Shown here: one piece after another, positions 1 to 5,886 of the stretch
Numbering within the stretch: the stretch's first letter is position 1
How the letters are laid out: the number at the start of each line of letters is the position of its first letter
Source of the DNA: an uncultured bacterium
Lineage (GTDB): Bacteria; Patescibacteriota; Gracilibacteria; Absconditabacterales; Absconditicoccaceae
Length of the DNA stretch: 7,823 nt
Assembly (NCBI GenBank): GCA_903943625.1
Contig: CAJAPL010000197.1
Span: 1-7,823, forward strand
Direction of reading: 5' to 3'
Made by a program: the position numbers and the translations under genes
The notes under the pieces: generated by a model
What the model was told of the DNA's origin: nothing
Database searches by the model: none
The model's input: only the letters and a program-made list of their open reading frames with translations

Positions 1-113
1 AGTTTCACAAGCTGTGATCATAAAATATTTTCTATTCCGTTGCGTTCTAGAAAAATATTTTTATCTCATGTTCCTATATATACTTTGTCTGACGATATAT
101 TTATAAATAACAT
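1..113 (-). CDS. 5' part of an unidentified gene, cut by the left window edge
   Basis: An open frame starts with ATG (complement of 111-113) and runs through 37 codons off the left edge, with UGA read as Gly at two places. It begins MLFINISSDKVYIGTGDKN. It lies 23 nt downstream of the DUF59 gene on the same strand, so it is probably the next gene of that operon. The opening (short hydrophobic strand, Ser-Ser-Asp-Lys, then a second strand) faintly resembles the actin-fold start of TsaB (tRNA threonylcarbamoyladenosine synthesis). That is a guess from a few residues, and no diagnostic motif is in view. The Arg here is CGC, not CGA or CGG. Existence of the ORF is moderately sure; function is unknown. 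Confidence 0.55.
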
Positions 114-136
114 TTTTTAGTATTAATAATTAAGGA

Positions 137-451
137 TTACTCAAACATTCTTTTGAGATCTGGATCTTTTATTTTTTCTATAGTCCGCATAGGATCAAAA
201 GTTACTTCTAATGTGACTATATGATCTGGCAATATCTCGTTTACTGCGTTTGTAATCATCTCTTTTAGCATATCCGCCATAGGACAATAAGGAGTCGTAA
301 ACGTCATAAGTATTTCAACGTTTTTTTCCTTTATTTGTATATTATAAATCAATCCCAAAGTAAAAATATCTATCAGAGGAAACTCTGGGTCATAAACTGT
401 TTTTAATCTATCTTCGATTGATTGTATTGTGGTATTATATTCTGTGTTCAT
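137..451 (-). CDS. DUF59 / MIP18-family (SufT/PaaD-like) Fe-S assembly protein
   Basis: This 104-aa protein covers the full length usual for single-domain DUF59 proteins, which help assemble or deliver Fe-S clusters in the cytoplasm. Visible family marks are Asp-Pro-Glu near residue 21, the LGLIYNIQI strand at 32-40, the MTFTTPYCP block at 49-57 with the conserved Cys56, and a C-terminal FDPM-x-T block at 85-90. Residue 89 is a CGG codon. Family members typically have Pro-Pro-Trp-Thr there, so it is best read as Trp (FDPMWT). The ORF has no UGA codon, so it is intact even under the standard code. Its ATG lies inside the end of the upstream 4-TM gene (17-nt overlap in a different frame), implying translational coupling. 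No Shine-Dalgarno sequence is visible. The family call is strong; the exact client pathway is not determined. Confidence 0.9.
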   Translation of the reverse strand: MNTEYNTTIQSIEDRLKTVYDPEFPLIDIFTLGLIYNIQIKEKNVEILMTFTTPYCPMADMLKEMITNAVNEILPDHIVTLEVTFDPMRTIEKIKDPDLKRMFE

Positions 452-824
452 GGGATTTTTTTTTGTCTGAAAATAATGATATTTGAAGAGCGATAAATCA
501 TACTAGCAATATTAATCACAAAAGTTTTGATCGATTTCATAATATAAGCAAAAGTACGTTTATAACTGCATATATGCCGAATAACAAAGATAGCTTATAA
601 CTGTCTTTTGTTATACGTTCTTGGTCTTGATTTGTACGAAATATTTTTTGTCACAAAAGGAATATATAGAAACTCAGTCACCATAGCATGATAAATAATC
701 ATAAAAATCATAATGATATTCATACTCATGGATCCTCATAAACATTGATATAAGAATAGACCAATACGAGTATGATTAGTCATAGGATAAATTTAGTTGC
801 AGATGCTATTTTATATAAGTTCAT
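435..824 (-). CDS. Four-TM membrane protein of unknown function
   Basis: This is a 129-aa ORF, visible only with UGA=Gly (about ten in-frame UGA). Four hydrophobic segments lie at roughly residues 12-28, 36-58, 78-96 and 101-117. A charged loop at 59-77 (QKIFRTNQDQERITKDSYK) separates the second and third, and the short polar tail ends SHEHRI. The UGA codons fall inside the hydrophobic helices, as expected for glycine. Two Arg are CGT (in the charged loop, as expected for real Arg). One CGA (codon 98, between helices 3 and 4) would be Trp. The stop TAA overlaps the start of the DUF59 gene. The start is the ATG at 822-824, 39 nt after the 6-TM gene. I recognise no family. Confidence 0.8.
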
Positions 825-834
825 ATTGGGTATT

Positions 835-854
835 AAAGCGTAAAATTCCGCTTT
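835..854 (-). terminator. Hairpin between the 6-TM and 4-TM genes, possible weak terminator
   Basis: AAAGCG (835-840) and CGCTTT (849-854) form a perfect 6-bp stem with an 8-nt loop. It lies just after the 6-TM stop codon and just before the 4-TM start. In the minus direction the stem ends in only three T before AAT, so termination would be weak. It could equally tune expression between two genes of one operon or mark a processing site. Confidence 0.4.
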
Positions 855-862
855 TGTTGGGA

Positions 863-1687
863 TTAAATTTCTACATTAGTCTGGTCATCTTCTCCTGTCA
901 TATCGGTGGTTTCGTCTATATTAAACTCATCTTCGTTAGATGAAATAAATAGAGGGTTGCTTCAGTTTTCATATACTTTGTAATATATTTTTTCCCAGAT
1001 TCAACTACCAAAAGGTATAAGTGCGTATCATACTATAGCTGGTATAAGTATTAACAAGTAAACTTTGTTTTGTATAGACCCATCTCATGATGACTTCCAA
1101 ACTATACTGTATATTAGAAGAGATAGCGCAAATCATAATACGTTTCACATAAGTGCTGATGCTGAATAATTTGGATTGCTCAAAAATTCAATCTGACAAG
1201 CAGAAACGAAAATCGAAAAAAATACGTGGAATCATAATATTATAAACAACGTATCTACTTGTTTGCTAAACACGATGTAAATAGGGACTAGTATAAAGAA
1301 CAATATAGCATTTGTAAGTAATAATAATCCAAACATTTTGGATATATCGCGGTATTTTTTGTTAAAGAATAAGTTGTACGATCCAGCCACTCATATGTTG
1401 CCGATAAATGTTCATAAAAACCCTATGAATAGCAAAAGAAATGGTAATATGGGGTTTGTCCTTACTATTTCGCCTGTTTGTTGGAAAGCGTCTATAAAAA
1501 TTTTCCCAGAAAAAGACAAAGCAATAAATAATATTGCAGATATTATTCATCATATGATAAGTCATATAAGAGTTTTTCACAATAGCTGCCATCAGCTTAA
1601 GTTGCTTGGTTCTTCACTCCGATTTTTGTTTTTGGGGAATTGGTCATTTGATAGAGATCAGTTATTAACAAGAGTTTCCTTTAACAT
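863..1687 (-). CDS. Six-TM membrane protein of unknown function
   Basis: This 274-aa ORF is continuous only when UGA is sense. A polar N-terminal region (1-34, rich in Asn, Ser, Lys and Glu) precedes six hydrophobic segments at about 35-60, 79-101, 118-140, 146-166, 178-196 and 208-228. A strongly acidic tail follows (250-274, ending TNVEI). Glycines in the helices, such as LIGLIIGGII at 40-49 and FIGFLGTFIGNIG at 87-99, are almost all UGA. CGC at residue 113 sits in a basic cytosolic-type loop (KKYRD) and is ordinary Arg. CGG at residue 23 would be Trp. The gene starts 22 nt after the upstream lipoprotein gene. No ATG lies between the upstream TAA (complement of about 1731-1733) and the chosen start. 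No family was recognised; the fold could be a channel, a transporter-like protein or a scaffold. Confidence 0.85.
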
Positions 1688-1709
1688 TTGAGATGAGAGA
1701 ATATAAAAT

Positions 1710-2240
1710 CTATTTATTGCAAGTGAGACTACTTAAGCTATTTTTGAAATCCAAGTTATCATCTTGCTTATCGGATTGGAAAGATATTACATATCGCTTG
1801 TTATTCTCTATGAAAAAGAACTGAGAATAGTAGCTGTTATTGTTGTTTTCGGTTATTTTAAAGTCTTTTATTATTCAAATTATCTTTTCTCAAGAACAGT
1901 TAAATGAAAGAATTTTTGTAGATTGTATTAGGATTCATCATATGCTTGCTTTTAAATTTTCTATGTTGTTGTTTACAAAATCTTTTATTTTTATGTTTAG
2001 ATTATTTTGAGATGTTATTATGATTGAATTTATAAACATATCTTGATTATTATCTCAACTCTCTTGGTATATTGATATTCAAGGATATGCTGTTTTGTCT
2101 ATGCTTTTTCCAACGTATAATTTACTGGATTGCAATCTTAAATCTAAATTGTCAAAACTTATTTTTGTTGAGTGCTTGGGTGATGAACATCATGTTAATA
2201 GTGTCATCAACAAAAATAAAGCTACAAAGATATTCTTCAT
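1710..2240 (-). CDS. Predicted 176-aa lipoprotein, possibly PsbP-like fold
   Basis: A lipoprotein signal peptide is clear: MKNIF, a hydrophobic stretch (residues 4-15), then LLTGC with the lipid-accepting Cys at 18. The Gly at -1 is encoded by UGA. The mature part is Asn- and Lys-rich and soluble, with two further Cys (115 and 174) that could form a disulfide. Near the C-terminus is FFFIENNK-x-YVISFQSD (141-156), where residue 149 is CGA. Read as Trp it gives KWYVISF, an aromatic strand of the kind seen in PsbP/DUF-type small bacterial lipoproteins. That fold assignment is only a suggestion. The ATG follows the stop of the upstream 3-TM gene by one base, so the two are probably translationally coupled. 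Confidence 0.85.
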
Positions 2241-2241
2241 T

Positions 2242-2541
2242 TTATATAAATATGTATGTAATTGCTAAAACAATACCCAGTATGATACCTACTATAAAAG
2301 ATTTTACGTATATTTTGTTTTTTTGGGAATTGATAGCATCCCAATCGTTTCATATCCATATGTGAGCTACTAAGTATCATATGATCAGTCAACAAAATAT
2401 CAAATATCAAGGCATTATGACTTGTTTTGCTACCCAGAAAGAGCTCTCTCACAATATTATATTTCATCTAAGAAACAATATTCATACCATAACGGTTAGA
2501 AATAAGAAAATTCATTTTATTACCTCAAAAAATACATACAT
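2242..2541 (-). CDS. Small three-TM membrane protein, unknown function
   Basis: With UGA=Gly this is a 99-aa ORF ending at TAA (2242-2244), one base before the lipoprotein start. Three hydrophobic segments lie at about 8-24, 41-63 and 80-98. A short polar linker with Asn, Asp and Gln joins helices 2 and 3, and the last helix runs to the C-terminus (ITYIFI). The start is uncertain. The ATG at 2539-2541 gives 22 nt spacing to the upstream gene but has no visible ribosome-binding site. An internal ATG (Met18, near 2490) would remove most of the first helix. A GAGG plus ATG at 2513-2526 lies in another frame that stops after 15 codons. The gene has no CGR codon. I recognise no family. Confidence 0.7.
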
Positions 2542-2563
2542 GTGATTGTTTTATTTTTAAAAA

Positions 2564-2890
2564 TTATTTATTTTCAATTTTTTCCATTAATTTCTCCAAT
2601 AGCTCTACAGTATTTTCATCAAGCTTTTTTGAATATCATGGGTTATCTTTCTTATAATCTTCTATAAGTTTTTTTATGTCTCACGTGTCTGTTAAAAGAG
2701 TATCTGTTTTTGTTTGATTTGAGCTATCTTGGCCAATTCAAGTCTGGCTTTGTGTATCTCATGTTGTAGTTTCTAGCTTTTGTTCTAAGATTTCTCCTGT
2801 GTTGGCTGTATCTATACTTTCTGGATTTTTATCACATCAAAATATGAATAATAAGCTTATGCCACTAGCTACGATTAGAAGTTTTTTCAT
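2564..2890 (-). CDS. Predicted 108-aa lipoprotein with polar, charged mature part
   Basis: The ORF begins MKKLLIVASG, continues hydrophobic to residue 17 and has Phe-Gly-Cys with Cys19 as lipid acceptor; the Gly before Cys is UGA. The mature part has two regions. Residues 20-70 are rich in Thr, Ser, Gln and Asp and look disordered, as in a linker to the cell wall. Residues 71-108 form a charged, probably helical segment (DIKKLIEDYKKDNPG, then LLEKLMEKIENK). It ends with TAA, 22 nt before the next gene. It is the first gene after murC, separated by 117 nt, so it may have its own promoter, but none is convincing. No enzymatic motif is present. It may tether or space other envelope proteins; that is inference. 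Confidence 0.85.
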
Positions 2891-2942
2891 TGTCTGTTTT
2901 TATGTTTAAAATGTTTTTTACTTGTATTATTTTTGTTACAAA

Positions 2943-3009
2943 AATCAAATGGAAATGGTTACTGTGTTGTTTGATTCGTTGCGTGCTTACTAGTGAGCAC
3001 GTTTTTTTT
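2943..3009 (+). terminator. Tandem hairpins with T8 tract: plus-strand terminator or small RNA end
   Basis: Hairpin 1 pairs AATCAAA (2943-2949) with TTTGATT (2970-2976). Hairpin 2 pairs CGTGCT (2982-2987) with AGCACG (2996-3001) and is followed directly by eight T (3002-3009). Inside hairpin 2 the plus-strand RNA allows an extra U-G pair where the minus-strand RNA would have a C-A mismatch. Together with the T tract this points to plus-strand use. No plus-strand gene precedes it, so it may end an unannotated RNA antisense to the murC/lipoprotein junction. Hairpin 1 alone, read on the minus strand, is followed by a few T and might weakly terminate murC. Confidence 0.5.
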
Positions 3010-4390
3010 ATTTTAAACTAAATCTTATGTTCTGTCTTATTTTGTAGTCTATATCTCAAGCAGAATATATTACTATTATTTCGTTTTTCTTTCAGGATTG
3101 GATTATCTTTTTTATGTCTTCAAAGTTTGAAATATATCTTCATCAGCATACTTTTGCGAAGTTATTTCATAGATCTTGGATTGATTTTATTTTAAATTTT
3201 TTGAAAGTTGCCAAGCTTTCTCTGGCTGCGTAGATATCATAAATAAACGCCTGATCATAATCTTTGAAGACTTTTATAAAATCATTTCGTCATGTTTCTA
3301 TCCTGTTTATCTGATGTGGTTGGAAAATAACTGTTATTTTCTCTTTTTTAAACTTTCATCTGAGAGCCTGGTATCAGATTTTTATAGGTGATGCCATATG
3401 TCAGTAATCTGAAAATATTTTCGATCAGTTGTTGTTATTTCATAAAAATTCTAGTCTTCTCCACAATCATTTAAAGTTCAACATCGTATTTGTTATTTTT
3501 ATAATGTTTGTTTTATTGTCTAGTGTCTTAATAATTGCTTTTACTAAAGATCAGTTTTGTTGGTTATGGTCTCATAAAATATATTTAAATCAGAATCTGG
3601 ATTTTTTTACCTTTGTTATTTTTTCTTTTTCTTTTGTGATTTTTAAAATTTTATCATATCGGTCTTCAAGCACAAAAACTTTATTTTTAACTTTGGATAT
3701 TAACTGAGTGAATGCGCTTTTATAGTCCTTTAAATCTTTGTAATAATCGGTATGGTCAAGCTCTATATTGGTTATGATAGAGTAGTCTAGATCTAAATAA
3801 AGAAAGTGTCTTTTGTATTCGCAGGCCTCGACCACAAATATATATTTTTTGATATTATCGTAATTTAATTTTTTTCATATGATGATGTAATCAAAGATAT
3901 TTTTTAAGTCAGTTTTTATTTTTTTATTTACTAGATAACTGCAATTATCAAACTGTGGTACTAATGATCATAATATTCATAATCAAAATTTGGCATTTAG
4001 TTTGCTCATAGTATATATCGACAGTGCTGTTGTGGATGATTTTCAATTGGTCCCTGAAATTCATATTGTTTGAAAATATTTTGAAATTTCTCAAAGAAAC
4101 TGAAAGTAGTTTCGTAGTCTGAGAACTTTTTGTTTTTTTTTGAAAAGTTTTTTAGCTTCGAGAATCTCTATACAATCAATGACTGCTTCAGAATAAATGA
4201 TAATATCGTCTAAGTTAACTGTATATTTTCAATGTCAGATTATGGTTTTTATTCATTTTTTTTTGAGTTTATCTGTAAGCTGACTCTGAAATCAATCTAT
4301 ACAAACCAGATTAGAAAATCATAGGTCACGTAGTAATCATGCTACTCACGACATTCATGTTCATCAAGCTCAAATAAGGACTATATTCAT
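3008..4390 (-). CDS. murC: UDP-N-acetylmuramate--L-alanine ligase MurC
   Basis: This 460-aa protein (normal MurC length) adds L-Ala to UDP-MurNAc with ATP in the cytoplasm, the first step of peptidoglycan stem-peptide synthesis. Domains in order: an N-terminal UMP-binding loop IGAGGTGMSGVAG (6-18), then the central ATPase with ISGTNGKSSTT (111-121). This is followed by VVEACEYKRHF (186-196, matching MurC EADEY/S-x-R-S-F) and ITNIELDHTDYY (206-217). The C-terminal domain shows RRLEF (311-315), DYGH (328-331), FQPHQINR (356-363), YDIYAARE (384-391) and SAGDID (443-448). These last blocks separate MurC from MurD/E/F. Gly codons are overwhelmingly UGA: six in the first 18 residues, and Gly116 of the P-loop. 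Conserved Arg use AGA, AGG or CGT. CGA occurs at residues 93, 244 and 368, where Trp is plausible. Its stop overlaps the T tract of the adjacent plus-strand hairpin. Confidence 0.97.
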
Positions 4391-4464
4391 AAATTAAGAA
4401 TTAGTAATTAAGTATTAACAATGATTTAATGAATGTTTTTTTGAAAGCAAGGAAAATTGAAAAT

Positions 4465-4493
4465 TTGACTTTAATAATGTTTTAAAGTATAAT
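4465..4493 (+). promoter_or_regulatory. Sigma70-type promoter for the metallophosphoesterase gene
   Basis: TTGACT (4465-4470) and a perfect TATAAT (4488-4493) are separated by 17 nt, which is ideal spacing. The expected start near 4500 leaves a leader of about 32 nt before the ATG at 4532. No Shine-Dalgarno sequence is seen in the leader. Confidence 0.8.
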
Positions 4494-4515
4494 TTAGATA
4501 TGTGTTTTAACTCAA
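4486..4515 (-). promoter_or_regulatory. Candidate divergent promoter for murC, overlapping the plus-strand -10
   Basis: Read on the minus strand, TTGAGT (complement of 4510-4515) and TATACT (complement of 4486-4491) are 18 nt apart. Its -10 shares four bases with the plus-strand TATAAT, so the two promoters would compete. The murC leader would be about 90 nt. A -10-like TAATAC closer to murC is an alternative. Confidence 0.45.
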
Positions 4516-4531
4516 TTTCTTATTTACTGTT

Positions 4532-5251
4532 ATGAAAAAAAAATATAAAACAGTAATATTGTCAGATATCCATTTGGGGAAACCAGTATCAAAAATAGGT
4601 AGATTGATAAATTTTTTGGATGGTATTGAGTTTGAAAGGCTTATAATAAATGGTGATTATATTGATTTTTGGCAATTGGGGATCCTTTGAAGACGGACAG
4701 AAAGGGATACTAGATTTATGAATTATATAATTAATTTTGCAGAAAATTGAGTTAAGTTGGTTTATATAAAATGAAATCATGATAGTTTTATAAGGCATCT
4801 GGAACATATTCATCTATATGATGTGAGTATAATAAATGATATGACGTATACTTCTTGAAATGGTAAAAAATACCATATTTGTCACTGAGACAGATTTGAT
4901 TATGTGTGTTATTATCTGCCAAATTTGGCTAAATTTATGAATCTTTTTTATACAGTAATTTATTTAGTAGAAAGACTGTTCCATAAAGACAAGGATTCGT
5001 TTTATCCCTTGTCTGAAAGAATAAAGAAATTTTTTAAGAAAAATTTATTTCCCCAAAAAATACTTTATAAGAAAATTTCTAAACGGGCAAAAGAGAGAAA
5101 TTTTGAATGAATTATTTTCTGACATTACCATTTGCCAGATCGTAGATTGGTAAACGGCATTGATTGTATCAATTCTTGAGATTGGATAACTTCATGTACT
5201 GCTGTTGTGGAAGATATGGAGTGAAATATAGAATTGATATATGCTATTTAA
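4532..5251 (+). CDS. LpxH-like calcineurin-type metallophosphoesterase
   Basis: This 239-aa cytosolic enzyme has the full metal-site set of the family. Asp12 and His14 are in SDIHLG, and Asp42 is in GDYID. Asn82 and His83 are in GNHDS, His118 in CHGD, and His198 and His200 in GHYH. The spacing, FWQL after GDYID and the basic helical insert (150-190) resemble the YbbF/LpxH group, which hydrolyses UDP-diacylglucosamine-type pyrophosphates. The substrate here is unproven. The Gly of GNHD (81) and of HGD (119) are UGA, so the standard code would cut both motifs. CGG occurs at residues 55 and 185. At 55 (GR-x-TERDTRF) related proteins, as I recall them, often have Trp. It has its own promoter, is divergent from murC, and its stop lies 23 nt from the end of the convergent neighbour. 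Confidence 0.92.
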
Positions 5252-5274
5252 TTAAAGAATACTCAAAAATATAA

Positions 5275-5631
5275 TTAATTCATTATTAATGCTTTATTTA
5301 ATTCGTCCTTTAGAATTTCTGTTTCTTCTGATATCTCTTTTTCTTGTCATAGAACGTTTATAATAAGATTTCTCATGTTTGCTCTATAAAATTCTAGACT
5401 TTCAGTATGTCTAATTATTCGATTCTGGTCAAAGTTTCAATATTCTCCATCAATAATTTTTTTGCTAGTTAGAAAATTTATTAAATGTAATTTTATCCCA
5501 TCCAAAATGCCTCATAAAATTTTTGGATTAGATTTTTGTGTGAAAAGAATAAGATTTTTTATTGCTCAAACTTCATTTGTTCATATGATAGGCTCTAGCT
5601 TATCAAAGTTTGGAGTTTTTTCTAATGTCAT
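5275..5631 (-). CDS. Hypothetical 118-aa cytosolic protein
   Basis: With UGA=Gly this is one intact ORF from MTLEKTPNFD to TAA at 5275-5277. There is no signal peptide or TM segment. The first half is mixed (ILGGILDGIKLHLINFLTSK, 38-57). The second half (about 70-118) is charged and probably helical, including ISEETEILKDELNKAL at 100-115, which could form a short coiled coil. UGA-encoded Gly falls at residues 17, 22, 40, 66 and 95. One CGA (codon 71, NFDQN-x-IIRH) would be Trp, while nearby Arg are AGA. It has a good promoter on the minus strand, is monocistronic and is convergent with the phosphoesterase gene. No family recognised. Confidence 0.78.
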
Positions 5632-5662
5632 AACGATTGTGTATAGCATAATAAAATAACTG

Positions 5663-5690
5663 TTTATATACATCTATACGTTTTTGTCAA
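5663..5690 (-). promoter_or_regulatory. Sigma70-type promoter for the 118-aa gene
   Basis: On the minus strand a consensus TTGACA (complement of 5685-5690) and TATAAA (complement of 5663-5668) are 16 nt apart. They lie about 31 nt upstream of the ATG at 5629-5631, leaving a leader of roughly 25 nt. Confidence 0.7.
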
Positions 5691-5830
5691 GCTTATTTGG
5701 TATTTGTATTAGATATTGTGGCCGCTGGGAGGTGTTTTGTATTGATATGGTTGTGATTTGTGGATAAAGAATAATGTAAAAAAAAGTTTAGTGATCTTTT
5801 GGTAAAAACAATATTATAAAATTATCTGAC

Positions 5831-5858
5831 TTGACATTGTTTGGTAAATTAATATTTT
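5831..5858 (+). promoter_or_regulatory. Probable promoter for the secreted repeat protein
   Basis: A consensus TTGACA (5831-5836) is followed after 16 nt by TATTTT (5853-5858), a weaker -10. The ATG at 5887 is 28 nt further on. The stretch 5691-5830 between this promoter and the divergent one shows no gene or RNA that I can support. Confidence 0.5.
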
Positions 5859-5886
5859 GGACGTGTTTATATTGTAAGATTTATTT

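Noticed and set aside
1338..1691. Plus-strand ORF of 117 codons (standard code)
   Set aside because: It lies entirely opposite the 6-TM gene, whose UGA-as-Gly frame has coherent helices, loops and operon spacing. The plus-strand translation shows no domain, signal or start context.
1834..2268. Plus-strand frame of 144 codons that stays open if UGA is sense
   Set aside because: It overlaps the minus-strand lipoprotein, which has a textbook lipobox and correct spacing to both neighbours. The plus frame has no proper start near its beginning and no recognisable features.
2237..2467. Minus-strand ORF of 76 codons (standard code)
   Set aside because: It is out of frame with the 3-TM gene, which occupies the same bases with clear hydrophobic segments and ends one base before the lipoprotein start.
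3429..3707. Hydrophobic plus-strand ORF of 92 codons
   Set aside because: It is the reverse complement of Lys/Asn-rich MurC coding sequence. MurC motifs on both sides are in one uninterrupted minus-strand frame.
4532..5251. Interpreting the phosphoesterase and MurC as pseudogenes with many stop codons
   Set aside because: Every interruption is UGA, never UAA or UAG, and UGA falls on conserved Gly positions. The reading frame is never lost. Decay would also give frameshifts and other stops.
5691..5830. Short plus-strand frame through the GC-richer patch near 5720-5770
   Set aside because: It has no start codon with context and overlaps the promoter of the minus-strand gene. Its translation shows no features. 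No RNA structure could be supported either.
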